Positions 54,601-62,327 of a stretch of 64,000 nucleotides of DNA are shown one piece after another. Made by a program: the position numbers and the translations under genes. Position 1 is the stretch's first letter, and the number at the start of each line of letters is the position of its first letter. The DNA is from Salinibacter altiplanensis (lineage in GTDB: Bacteria > Bacteroidota > Rhodothermia > Rhodothermales > Salinibacteraceae). Below the pieces are notes generated by a model. That model did no database searches, had not been told where the DNA came from, and worked only from the letters and a program-made list of their open reading frames with translations. The stretch covers positions 143,138 to 207,137 of the forward strand of contig NZ_NCQY01000020.1 of the NCBI RefSeq assembly GCF_002894645.1, written 5' to 3'.

Positions 54601-54760
54601 AAGAAAATGCCTGACATCTGCCGCGGCTTCGCAGTCCGGAGACTACTTCCTCGCTCTGCTCAGGGCGCTGAAATTCTTCAAACTCGCTCACTCCATTCGC
54701 TCAGACACTGAAGAATTTGCGGGCGCTTCGCCTCTGCAGATCTCCGAGCGGCATTTTCTT
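54601..54760. repeat. long palindromic element between acr3 and the CC-motif gene
   Basis: A 160-bp imperfect palindrome related to 51251-51376. AAGAAAATGCC 54601-54611 pairs with GGCATTTTCTT 54750-54760, ATCTGC 54616-54621 with GCAGAT 54736-54741, and AAATTCTTCA 54671-54680 with TGAAGAATTT 54709-54718. The core CTGAAATT..TTCAAACT and the right end CTCCGAGYGGC..TTTTCT..AAGGCC are shared with the other copy. Noncoding. Confidence 0.72.
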
Positions 54761-54812
54761 CAAGGCCGGTGGGCTCTCACACAGCCATCTACAGCACAGT
54801 TCAGATTAAGAG

Positions 54813-55124
54813 ATGCCTGAAATCAAATCCCAGTTGGAGCTATCGATCGACGAGGAGGCGGTGGACTACGCCCGCGAGGAGGGCGGCGTGCTGACGATTC
54901 GCCCGAGCCCGCGGCACGGGTGCTGCGGGGGGCGCGTGGAGTTGGCGGTCGCCAGTACCGAGTCGCCGGCCGACCTCGAGGCCTACGTCGAGACGGAGCG
55001 GCAGGGCCTCACGGTATACGTGCATCGGGGCTTCGTGTCGCTGAATAACGCCCCGCTGCACGTGGGGCTCGACCGGCTGTGGCTGTGGTCCGCGCTCTAC
55101 GTCGAGGCAGCGTCGCAGATGTAG
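54813..55124 (+). CDS. CC-motif small protein of the arsenic island
   Basis: A 103-residue protein with a HesB-like beta pattern and a vicinal cysteine pair in PRHGCCGGRVEL (residues about 33-44). It resembles small CC (or Cys-Sec) motif proteins of unknown function; this assignment is tentative. LTVYVHRGFVSLNN and the ending DRLWLWSALYVE fit that group. Its place among ars genes and its CC pair suggest metalloid binding, by inference. Confidence 0.7.
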   Translation: MPEIKSQLELSIDEEAVDYAREEGGVLTIRPSPRHGCCGGRVELAVASTESPADLEAYVETERQGLTVYVHRGFVSLNNAPLHVGLDRLWLWSALYVEAASQM

Positions 55125-55165
55125 CACTTCCTTCTCGCTTCACTTGCCAACGTACTCACTCGCCC

Positions 55166-56062
55166 ATGTTTGACGTTAATCACGTTGTCGCCGCCGTCGA
55201 CTTCTCCCCGGCGACCGAGCCGCTTCTGGAGTGCCTGTCCGAGCTTCGGTCGGTCGGGATGGAGACCGTCACGCTGATGCACGTGCTGGAGATGCACTAC
55301 GGACGCCGCCCGCCCGTGGAGCACCGGGAGATGTACGAAGACATGCTGTCCTCACGCGCCGAGCAGCTGCGGGGGAAGGGCGTTGCGGTCCACACGCACC
55401 TGGAGACCGGCCCGTCGGCCCCTCGGATCGTGGACTACGCCGAGGATGAGGAGGCCGATCTGATTCTGATGGCCTCCCGCGGGCACAACCTGCTCCAGCG
55501 CCTGCTTCTCGGCTCCACGGCCACCGAGGTGATGCGCACGACGACCGTGCCGGTGCTGCTCGACCGCATCGAACCGGCCGAGGGCGATGGGAATGCCCGG
55601 TGTTCAGGCGTCTGCGACAAGAAATTCCGGCGCCCGCTCCTGGCGACCGACCTGTCCGACTCGGCGGAGGGGGCTGAAGAGGCGGCCCTAGGGCTCACCG
55701 AGCAGGCCGAATCGGCCGTCTTTATGACGGTGCGCGACGCGCAGGACAGCGACGTCTCCGCCGGGGCGGTCCGCACCGAGCTGGAGGCCCTGGCCGAGCG
55801 GGCCGCCTGTCCGACTGCCGTCCGGGTGGAGCAGGGGCGTGCCGCTTCGGCGGCCATTGCGGAGGGGGCCGACGCGGAAGACAGTACCGTCCTGATCGTC
55901 GGGAAGCACGGCCGCGGCTACCTCGAAGAACAGGTCGTCGGAAGCACGGCCGATGCCCTCATCAAGCGCGCCCAACGGCCCGTCCTCATGGTCCCGACGG
56001 CCGCCGCTCGCTCCCGCCGCGACGCGGCCACCAAGGCCGCCGCGGCAACTCCTTCTGCATAA
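55166..56062 (+). CDS. tandem universal stress protein (UspA)
   Basis: A 298-residue protein with two Usp domains (about 1-150 and 163-285). Both start with VVAAVDFSP / LLATDLSD and end in the nucleotide-binding motif: MASRGHNLLQRLLLGSTATEV and VGKHGRGYLEEQVVGSTADALI (partly quoted). The second keeps GxxG-9x-G(S). The linker has CSGVC. A Lys/Arg/Ala-rich tail ends it. It starts 41 bp after the CC protein gene. Confidence 0.92.
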   Translation: MFDVNHVVAAVDFSPATEPLLECLSELRSVGMETVTLMHVLEMHYGRRPPVEHREMYEDMLSSRAEQLRGKGVAVHTHLETGPSAPRIVDYAEDEEADLILMASRGHNLLQRLLLGSTATEVMRTTTVPVLLDRIEPAEGDGNARCSGVCDKKFRRPLLATDLSDSAEGAEEAALGLTEQAESAVFMTVRDAQDSDVSAGAVRTELEALAERAACPTAVRVEQGRAASAAIAEGADAEDSTVLIVGKHGRGYLEEQVVGSTADALIKRAQRPVLMVPTAAARSRRDAATKAAAATPSA

Positions 56063-56086
56063 CTGATTTACCAATTGCTCTTCGCC

Positions 56087-56302
56087 ATGCCGACCTACGA
56101 ATACCGCTGTTCCGACTGCGACACCGACTTTGAGCTAGAGGCAACCGTCGCCGAGTACGAAGACGGGCTTGACGCCACCTGCCCTGAGTGCGACTCGCAA
56201 CAGACCCCCCGCCGTCTCGGCTCGGTGATGATCTCGATGGGGGACGTCTCTCCCGATGCGCCGCAGGGCGGGGGCTGCACGCCTGGGGGCGGCTGTTGCT
56301 GA
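56087..56302 (+). CDS. FmdB-type zinc-ribbon protein
   Basis: A 71-residue protein with the FmdB/CxxC regulatory zinc ribbon: MPTYEYRCSDCDTDFE and ATCPECDS. It ends in a Gly/Cys-rich tail, GGGCTPGGGCC, giving four more cysteines. FmdB-like proteins are of uncertain role. ATG 56087 is the conserved start; a TTG at 56075 would add four residues. Confidence 0.85.
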   Translation: MPTYEYRCSDCDTDFELEATVAEYEDGLDATCPECDSQQTPRRLGSVMISMGDVSPDAPQGGGCTPGGGCC

Positions 56303-56376
56303 CCGACAGAATGCCCGGGCGCGTCCGGCCTCAACAATACGCGGGGTTCCTACCTTTTCTCTCTTCTTTTGTCCCC

Positions 56377-56796
56377 ATGGATACTGTTCTCTTCGTCTGC
56401 ACCCACAACGCCTCCCGCTCCCAGATGGCCGAGGGGCTGCTGCGCGATCGCTACGGGGACCGCTACGAAGTCTACAGCGCGGGGACGAATCCCAGAGGAG
56501 TCAACCCGTTTGCCGTCGAGGTGATGGAGGAAATCGGGATCGATATTTCTGGGCATACCTCCGATCATGTTGATGCATGTGCCGACACGCCGCTCGACAT
56601 CGTCGTCACTGTCTGCGACGATGCCGCGGAGAACTGCCCGTACATTCCGGCTCGCGAGCAAAACCTGCATCGGGGGTTCGACGACCCCTCGGCCGTCGAC
56701 GGGACCGATGCGGAGACGCGCGCGGCCTTCCAGCGCGTTCGCGACGAGCTGGCCGACTGGATTGACGTCACGTTCGCGTCGGCGGACAGAGGGTGA
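56377..56796 (+). CDS. arsC: arsenate reductase, thioredoxin-coupled type
   Basis: A 139-residue enzyme of the low-molecular-weight phosphatase fold that reduces As(V) to As(III). The nucleophile Cys8 is in VCTHNASRS (CX5R), and the resolving cysteines are Cys80 and Cys87 in VTVCDDAAENCP, as in the plasmid pI258 enzyme. Length is typical (about 130-140). It supplies As(III) to ArsM, ArsA and Acr3. Confidence 0.94.
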   Translation: MDTVLFVCTHNASRSQMAEGLLRDRYGDRYEVYSAGTNPRGVNPFAVEVMEEIGIDISGHTSDHVDACADTPLDIVVTVCDDAAENCPYIPAREQNLHRGFDDPSAVDGTDAETRAAFQRVRDELADWIDVTFASADRG

Positions 56797-56922
56797 TGTT
56801 TGTTCGAAGCGGAGTGCAGCCGACGGAGCTGGACTCCCGAATCAGTCCGAACGCTGGCTTCTGTAGTGTGGATCGAGTTGACGACGGGTCCGGCCGGAAC
56901 AGGGAAAAAAGCACGGCATAAC

Positions 56923-56958
56923 ATGCATAGACCATCAAGGCAAAAACCCATGCAGACC
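56923..56958. promoter_or_regulatory. probable PadR operator upstream of padR
   Basis: ATGCATAGACC (56923-56933) and ATGCAGACC (56950-56958) are near-direct repeats ending one base before the padR start codon at 56960. The same 11-mer occurs, inverted, before the ArsP-like gene. Confidence 0.55.
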
Positions 56959-56959
56959 A

Positions 56960-57316
56960 ATGGCTGGCGACATCACGACCGAGGACTACTGGCGCTCTGT
57001 GATGAATCAGAGTCTCTGTAAGTTCTTCATCCTGCGCGCGCTCTACGAGAAGCCCCTGCACGGATACGGCGTCACCAAGGCCGTCGATGAACAGACCGAT
57101 GGGTTTTGTGTCCCGACGGAGGGGACGGTGTACCCAATCCTCCGCGAATTTAAGGAGTGCGGCTGCGCCGAGGCCACGGAGAAAACGCACAATGGGCGGC
57201 AACGCAAAGTGTACCGGCTTACGGAAAAAGGGCGGAGAGCCTTCGAGCGGGGCGTGGAGGTCTGGCAGGACGCCCTCGAACACGTCGAACGGGCGTCGGA
57301 AACCGTCGCGACGTGA
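56960..57316 (+). CDS. PadR-family regulator with clustered cysteines
   Basis: A 118-residue winged-helix repressor: LCKFFILRALYEKPLHGYGV, TEGTVYPILREFKECG, GRQRKVYRLTEKGRRA and a C-terminal helix for dimerisation. Cysteines at 20, 50, 67 and 69 are unusual in PadR proteins; C67-x-C69 directly follows the recognition helix. Sitting between arsC and an ArsP-like permease, it may sense As or Sb compounds. This is inferred from cysteines and context. Confidence 0.88.
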   Translation: MAGDITTEDYWRSVMNQSLCKFFILRALYEKPLHGYGVTKAVDEQTDGFCVPTEGTVYPILREFKECGCAEATEKTHNGRQRKVYRLTEKGRRAFERGVEVWQDALEHVERASETVAT

Positions 57317-57352
57317 TACCACGAGTCTCTTTTTTTGCCATTAAACATCGAG

Positions 57353-57365
57353 GGTCTATGCATAG
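57353..57365. promoter_or_regulatory. probable PadR operator upstream of the ArsP-like gene
   Basis: GGTCTATGCAT (57353-57363) is the exact reverse complement of the 11-mer before padR, and lies within the perfect palindrome CTATGCATAG (57356-57365). It is 46 bp before the permease start codon. Confidence 0.55.
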
Positions 57366-57410
57366 GCCCTCATACCTGTGCGAATCCGTAGAACCTGCGA
57401 TCGTCAAACT

Positions 57411-58307
57411 ATGAACTCACTCGTTGATAGCCTGGAGTTCTTTGCCGTCATCATGGCGGAGCTGGTTGTGCTTTTCCTGGCGATCAGCCTCCTGGTGGCG
57501 CTGCTGCAAGAATACGTTTCCGACGACAGGATGCGGGGCTGGCTCACGCGCGGGGGGCCGGTGGGCCAGAATGCCTCGGGCGCGGCCCTGGGCGGACTGA
57601 CGCCGTTCTGCTCGTGCTCCACGATTCCCATGACCCTTGGGCTCCTGAACGCGAACGCCCCGTTCGGGGCCGTCATGTCGTTTTTGATCGCCTCTCCGCT
57701 TATCAACCCCGTAATTATTGGCCTCTTTTGGGTAATGCTCGGCTGGCAGGCGACCCTGGCGTACGCAGCCGTCGGGTTTGCCCTGGCGGTCATCGGTGGC
57801 GTTGCCTGGGAAAAACTGGGCCTGGAGAAGGACGTCAAGCGTGTGCGCGTTTCGGGCGGCCCCCAAGAAGATGCTGCTCGCGGCACGGGCACGTGGCAGG
57901 ACAAGCTGCGGCGCGCGTGGGGGGCCGCTTGGGGCGACTTTCGGGGCGTCTTCTGGTACCTGGTGATCGGTGTCGCGATCGGCGCCGCGGTCAAAGGCTT
58001 CGTACCGGAAACCTTCATCGCGGGCATTGCCGGGCCGGACAACCCGCTGGCCATCCCCATCGCCTCCGTCATCGGGGTTCCGCTCTATGTCCGCGCCGAG
58101 ACCATGGTGCCGATTGGGCTGGCGTTCATCGAAAAGGGCATGGGCACCGGGGCGGTGATTGCACTGATCATCGGCGGGGCCGGGGCGTCCATCCCTGAGG
58201 TATCGATGCTATCGGCGATCTTCAAGCCTCGTCTCCTGGGCGCATTCGTGGCCACGATTCTCACGGTTGCTGTCACGGCAGGATTGTCCTACACGATCTT
58301 CTTTTGA
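57411..58307 (+). CDS. arsP: ArsP-like permease (DUF318 / permease family)
   Basis: A 298-residue membrane protein with about eight helices. It has the family motif TPFCSCSTIPMTLGL with a Cys pair and ASPLINPVIIGLFW, plus a second similar half ending GAGASIPEVSMLSAIF. ArsP exports trivalent organoarsenicals such as methylarsenite. The family also has members with other roles, but place within the island and an upstream arsM make ArsP function likely. Start ATG 57411. Confidence 0.88.
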   Translation: MNSLVDSLEFFAVIMAELVVLFLAISLLVALLQEYVSDDRMRGWLTRGGPVGQNASGAALGGLTPFCSCSTIPMTLGLLNANAPFGAVMSFLIASPLINPVIIGLFWVMLGWQATLAYAAVGFALAVIGGVAWEKLGLEKDVKRVRVSGGPQEDAARGTGTWQDKLRRAWGAAWGDFRGVFWYLVIGVAIGAAVKGFVPETFIAGIAGPDNPLAIPIASVIGVPLYVRAETMVPIGLAFIEKGMGTGAVIALIIGGAGASIPEVSMLSAIFKPRLLGAFVATILTVAVTAGLSYTIFF

Positions 58308-58389
58308 GCGCTCATTCGCTCGCACGCGACCCTCAGCGGGGAATTTTGCGCTGAGGACTTTCTCTCTCATCAACCGAACCATCAGACCC

Positions 58390-58626
58390 ATGGCTACCGA
58401 CAACGGCTTCTTCAGCACACTTTTCGGATGGGGCACAGAAGAGAATTCCTCCGACGAGGAGTGCTGCTCCCTTGACATCGAAGAGATTGAGGACGAGGAA
58501 AAAAGCGATCCGGGGGCGGCTGCGTCCGACCGGCACACTGGGCGCGATGCCGACAGCGCCCCCTGCTGCGGAAACGGCGCGCCGGTCTCGTCGTCCGAAC
58601 CGGCGGAGTCCGCCACGCAGCAATAG
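58390..58626 (+). CDS. small acidic protein with two Cys-Cys pairs
   Basis: A 78-residue protein with an N-terminal FFSTLFGWG segment, then DEECCSLDIEEIEDEE and APCCGNGAP. No family recognised. The rest is acidic and low complexity. It starts 82 bp after the ArsP-like gene and is likely cotranscribed. The two CC pairs suggest soft-metal or metalloid binding, by inference. Confidence 0.65.
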   Translation: MATDNGFFSTLFGWGTEENSSDEECCSLDIEEIEDEEKSDPGAAASDRHTGRDADSAPCCGNGAPVSSSEPAESATQQ

Positions 58627-58661
58627 TGGCGACTGAGAGCAGCGACGTTTTGTCTTCTGTC

Positions 58662-58694
58662 CGAGGGACTGTAGCCGATGGCTGGGGTCCCTCG
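58662..58694. terminator. bidirectional terminator between convergent genes
   Basis: CGAGGGAC (58662-58669) pairs with GTCCCTCG (58687-58694), and inside it TAGCC pairs with GGCT, leaving a short loop. TACTCTTTT follows on the plus strand. It lies between the small CC protein (plus) and the DUF486 gene (minus). Confidence 0.6.
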
Positions 58695-58768
58695 TACTCT
58701 TTTGGGATTACTGGGATTACCGTGCGCGCGAACCGTGAATCCCTTCGTCCCCAACATGACGCGCATCC

Positions 58769-59122
58769 TCACCGAAAGATGAAGTAGGCCGCCCCGACCA
58801 TGCAGAGCCCGGCCCAGAGATAGTCCAAGTCCGGAGTCTCGTTCATGTAGAACACGGCAAAGGGCACAAACACCGACAGTGTGATAATCTCCTGCAGAAT
58901 TTTGAGCTGGCCCAGGGTGAGGGCCGTGTGGCCGATGCGGTTGGCGGGGACCTGAACGGCGTATTCGAAGAACGCAATGCCCCACGCGATGAGGGCAGCC
59001 ACGTACCACGGGTCGTCCGATAGATTTTTGAGGTGCCCGTACCAGGCAAACGTCATGAACACGTTTGACAGAACGAGCAGAAGCGTGGTCTGCAGCCAGA
59101 TGGGCATCAGCCAGGTGGGCAT
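58769..59122 (-). CDS. DUF486 family (DMT-type) membrane protein
   Basis: A 117-residue inner-membrane protein with four helices: TTLLLVLSNVFMTFAWYGHL, WYVAALIAWGIAFFEYAVQ, TLGQLKILQEIITLSVFVPFAVFYM (partly quoted) and YLWAGLCMVGAAYFIF. The motifs AWYGHLK and FFEYxxQVPANRIG are characteristic of DUF486. Related to small multidrug transporters; substrate unknown. Single gene. Confidence 0.9.
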   Translation of the reverse strand: MPTWLMPIWLQTTLLLVLSNVFMTFAWYGHLKNLSDDPWYVAALIAWGIAFFEYAVQVPANRIGHTALTLGQLKILQEIITLSVFVPFAVFYMNETPDLDYLWAGLCMVGAAYFIFR

Positions 59123-59319
59123 AGGAGGAGGGATCGTCTAGGTTGAGTCGATAGATGAGTATCGAACGTACGAACGTCGTCCCCCATAGATGGGCAGGCA
59201 GAGAGCGGAGAAAAACTCTTCTCACGTTGTTTGCACGGAGGGAATATGCCCTGGTGAGCCGACCACGGACGCCAGTTGTTGGGGCGGGGGATCGTTCTGC
59301 TGGCTTTTCTACCCCTCCT
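59123..59319. other. spacer before the arsN2 remnant
   Basis: It contains the promoter side of the DUF486 gene. I see no gene here. Confidence 0.35.
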
Positions 59320-59622
59320 CACGACCAACGAGCGACGATAGACGCCGCTGTGCCTGATGACCTCGATGCCGGTTGGGACCTGCTCTGAGCGGTCGACCTG
59401 CCGCATGAGGACCTCACGCTCTATCTGCTCGCCACGACGGCAATGGACTATTTCCGAGGCTGTGGCTACGAACGCATCGAGCGAGAGACCCTGCCCGAGA
59501 CGATTCGGCAGGCCAAGGAGGTCGCTCGGCTCTGTCCGGCCAGTGCCACCTGCACGCGGAAGCACCTTTCGACGGCGGACACGCACTCCGCCGAAGAATG
59601 GGAGGCTTATTGTGGCACGTAG
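59320..59622 (+). pseudogene. decayed arsN2-like acetyltransferase gene
   Basis: One frame reads AAVPDDLDAGWDLL, then TGA (59386-59388), then AVDLPHEDLTLYLLATTAMDYFRGCGYERIERETLPETIRQAKEVARLCPASATC (partly quoted as family text), ending TAG 59620-59622. The first part matches the N-terminus and the last part the C-terminus (LYLLTTTA, ASLCPASA) of ArsN2 GNAT acetyltransferases. About 60-65 central residues, holding most of the acetyl-CoA site, are missing. So there is a stop and an internal deletion. Confidence 0.65.
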
Positions 59623-59875
59623 ATCTCGGGCGTGTTTCTCAGAAGGAGTCATATCGGAGGGACGTGCGAGGCAGTTCCTGGGTTCTTCTGTCGGTTTTGC
59701 GTCGAAAAAGAGACGGCTGGGGAGAGAGGAAACAGCGGCCTCGGTGCACGGTGGAAGCGATCAACGTGCGGCCGTCTGAGAAGAACTGCGAGGGTCACAT
59801 TGCCAGGGCCCGGGTCGGGCAATTGCCCTCGCTCACCCGTCCGGTCGCTTCTGCTCAGCAGACAACCACGCGCCC
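59623..59875. other. spacer after the arsN2 remnant
   Basis: The 253 bp between the arsN2-like remnant and the hydroxylase gene. No gene, repeat or RNA motif is recognised; it should hold the promoter of the hydroxylase gene. Confidence 0.35.
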
Positions 59876-60781
59876 ATGGCTGCCCTTCTCGACGCAATGA
59901 CGCAGGCCCAAACGACTGGCATGCTCGTGGGGCTGGCGGCATTGATGCTCTGGGAGCACGCCCATCCGTTCTTCGACTACTTCCGGCGGGCGCCCAAGGA
60001 GCGAGGCGTGCATGCGCTGCGCAACCTTCTGCTGGGCGGCCTCAATGCCGCGGTCATCTCCCTTCTCTTCGTCGGACTCTGGGGGGCGGCCGCGATCTGG
60101 GCCGAGCAGCAGGGCCTCGGGCTCCTCCATTGGTTCGGCGCCGCGGGGGGACTGCCGCTCTGGGCCCACGCCCTCGGCGCTGTGCTCCTGCTCGACGCCT
60201 GGATGTACGTGTGGCACCGCATCAACCACGTCATCCCGTTTCTCTGGCGGTTCCACCGGGTGCACCACCACGACCCGAAGATGGACGTGACCACGGCCAG
60301 CCGGTTCCACACCGGTGAGATCATCATCTCGTCCCTGCTGCGGATCGGCGTGATCCTGGGGGGCGGAATCTACCTCTGGGAGCTGGTCCTCTACGAGACG
60401 GTGATGTTTGCCGTGGTGCAGTTCCACCACGCGAACGTTGCGCTCCCCGCGTGGCTGGACCGCGCGCTGCGCGCAGTGATTGTGACCCCGGACATGCACA
60501 AGGTGCACCACTCGCGCTTCCAGCCGGAGACGGACTCGAACTACAGTTCGCTCTTCTCGGTCTGGGACCGGCTCGGACGCACCTTTCGCCTAAGCGACGA
60601 CCCATCGACCCTGGAGTTTGGGCTCGACGGGTGGGACGCCCCGGCGGATCAACGCTTCGTGGGCCTGCTGTGGGCGCCGCTCAAGCGCATCGATCCGAAG
60701 GACGCGGGGGAGGACCTGCGCCCCGAAGTGGTGTCTCTGGAGGGCCCGTCCGGCGACGAGGAGACGGGCGAGCCCGGGTGA
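59876..60781 (+). CDS. sterol desaturase / fatty acid hydroxylase family protein
   Basis: A 301-residue membrane di-iron oxygenase. Histidine boxes are HRINH (HX3H), HRVHHH (HX2HH) and HKVHHS, with a fourth His pair in FHHANV. About four helices precede and surround them. Possible substrates are carotenoids, sterol-like lipids or fatty acids; context does not decide. The C-terminal tail is acidic. ATG 59876 fits the usual N-terminus. Confidence 0.88.
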   Translation: MAALLDAMTQAQTTGMLVGLAALMLWEHAHPFFDYFRRAPKERGVHALRNLLLGGLNAAVISLLFVGLWGAAAIWAEQQGLGLLHWFGAAGGLPLWAHALGAVLLLDAWMYVWHRINHVIPFLWRFHRVHHHDPKMDVTTASRFHTGEIIISSLLRIGVILGGGIYLWELVLYETVMFAVVQFHHANVALPAWLDRALRAVIVTPDMHKVHHSRFQPETDSNYSSLFSVWDRLGRTFRLSDDPSTLEFGLDGWDAPADQRFVGLLWAPLKRIDPKDAGEDLRPEVVSLEGPSGDEETGEPG

Positions 60782-60877
60782 GGCCCGATCCGCGTACGTC
60801 CTGCCCGTGGGGGGTGCGCTGCGGGAGCACTCGTCGTCGTGTCGACGGAACGTGCATCTGATCACGAGTCTTCGCTC

Positions 60878-61678
60878 ATGGCTTCTTCCGACTCGTCTCC
60901 CCTCCGTCCACACAAGGCCTACGAGGAGCCGTCGGTCTTCCAGCCGGAAAACCTCCTCCGCGAGGCGCGACGCCAGAACGAGGTCGAGGATGGCACCGTG
61001 CCGGATGTGTGCCTGCTCGACCCGGACGGGGACATCGTGGATCATCTGCGAGAAACCGGCCAGGCCCAGCCGCATCCCCACTGGCCCGGCTACCACACGA
61101 CCCTCTACGAAACGGTTCTGGAGGGGCGAACGATCGGGGTGCTGGACCGGGCCGTAGGGAGTTCTTTTGCCGTCCTGGTGGCCGAGCAGCTTTTTGCGGC
61201 AGGGTGTAAACTGTTGCTGAGCATCACGTCCGCCGGGCAGATCGTGCCGCAGGGCGAGCCCCCGTACTTCGTCTTCATCGAGGAGGCCCTCCGTGACGAG
61301 GGAACCAGTCCCCACTATCGTCCGCCCTCGTCCTACGCGTCGCTGGATCCAGCACTGCGTGCCCGGTTTGAAGACGCGTTTGCACCGGTGCCTGTGCCGG
61401 TGCACGCGGGCCGGTCCTGGACGACCGACGCGCCTTATCGCGAGACGGAGACCGCGATCGCCGCGGCGCGCGACGAGGGCATTCTCGCCGTCGAGATGGA
61501 GGCGGCGGCGCTCTATGCGTTTGCGGAGGCGCGGGAGCAGTCGGTGGTCTGCTTCGCCCACGTGACGAACCAGATGGCTGTCGAGGAAGGCGACTTCGAG
61601 AAGGGAGAAGCCGACGGGGTGCGCGATGCCCTCGCGCTCCTGACCGCCGCCGTTGAGGCCTGTGAGGCCGTGGTGTGA
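60878..61678 (+). CDS. nucleoside phosphorylase family protein
   Basis: A 266-residue enzyme of the PNP/UDP phosphorylase fold. It has GxxDRAVGSSFAVLVAEQLFAAG, a short glycine loop SITSAGQI, and the substrate-binding VEMEAAALYAFAEA. The exact nucleoside is unclear because the phosphate-loop motif GTxGS is not typical. Start ATG 60878; a GTG at 60839 is possible. Single gene. Confidence 0.82.
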   Translation: MASSDSSPLRPHKAYEEPSVFQPENLLREARRQNEVEDGTVPDVCLLDPDGDIVDHLRETGQAQPHPHWPGYHTTLYETVLEGRTIGVLDRAVGSSFAVLVAEQLFAAGCKLLLSITSAGQIVPQGEPPYFVFIEEALRDEGTSPHYRPPSSYASLDPALRARFEDAFAPVPVPVHAGRSWTTDAPYRETETAIAAARDEGILAVEMEAAALYAFAEAREQSVVCFAHVTNQMAVEEGDFEKGEADGVRDALALLTAAVEACEAVV

Positions 61679-61746
61679 GGCGAGGCATGCGTGCTCTGGA
61701 GGGGAACTTGCCCCGCAGGCACTGTTTTCCCAACATGCCCACCGAT

Positions 61747-61813
61747 GGCGATGGGGGTCGCCGATAGCTGCCTCTACGCAGCAGTTCCTGCGGGGGGCTG
61801 ATGACTCCTACTG
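61747..61813 (+). ncRNA. fluoride riboswitch (crcB RNA motif)
   Basis: GGCGATGGGGGTCGCC opens the motif, then an A-rich joint (GATA) and stem GCTGCC...GGGGGCTGATGACTCCTACTG. This matches the known fluoride aptamer: GGCGAUG...CGCC, a GC stem, and the terminal GAUGACUCCUACUG that forms the pseudoknot. It lies 38 bp before crcB. Binding of fluoride would turn on crcB expression; no terminator-type expression platform is obvious, so control may be at translation. Confidence 0.92.
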
Positions 61814-61850
61814 ATTCCCGCTATAACGTAGGAGCACCGTCGACTCTCGT

Positions 61851-62252
61851 ATGGTAAAGCTGTTCTGGATCGCGCTTGGCGGCAGCCTCGGCGCACTTCT
61901 TCGGCACGGCCTGTCGTCACTCGCCCATCGACTCCTCCCCCCATCGTTTCCGTGGGGCACGCTCGCGGCGAACCTCTCGGGCTGTTTCCTCATCGGGGTG
62001 CTATGGGTCGTCGCCGCCGAGTATTCGTTTTCGCAGAACGTGCGGGTGTTTGTTTTTACGGGGGGAATCGGGTCGTTGACGACGTTTTCGACCTACAGCC
62101 TCGAAAGCCTCATGCTGCTGCGGGAGGGACGGGTCCTGAGGGGGCTCGGCAACGTGCTGATCAGCAATGTGATCGGCCTCGCCCTGGTTGCGCTGGGCAT
62201 CGGATGTGCCCTCCTTCTGCTGGGGGAACCCGTTTCTGGCGTTGACGCATAG
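61851..62252 (+). CDS. crcB: fluoride channel CrcB/Fluc
   Basis: A 133-residue four-helix membrane protein that exports fluoride as a dimer. Motifs: GGSLGALLRHGL at the N-terminus, WGTLAANLSGCFLIG with the pore Asn, and GGIGSLTTFSTYSLE with the Na-binding and Phe-box residues. Preceded by a fluoride riboswitch, which confirms the role. Confidence 0.96.
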   Translation: MVKLFWIALGGSLGALLRHGLSSLAHRLLPPSFPWGTLAANLSGCFLIGVLWVVAAEYSFSQNVRVFVFTGGIGSLTTFSTYSLESLMLLREGRVLRGLGNVLISNVIGLALVALGIGCALLLLGEPVSGVDA

Positions 62253-62327
62253 CCTTCCGGAGGTTGATGGGCACGGAGACTGAGGAATGGTACCTCCATT
62301 GCACGCTCTTCCGCTCGGATCCATCCC

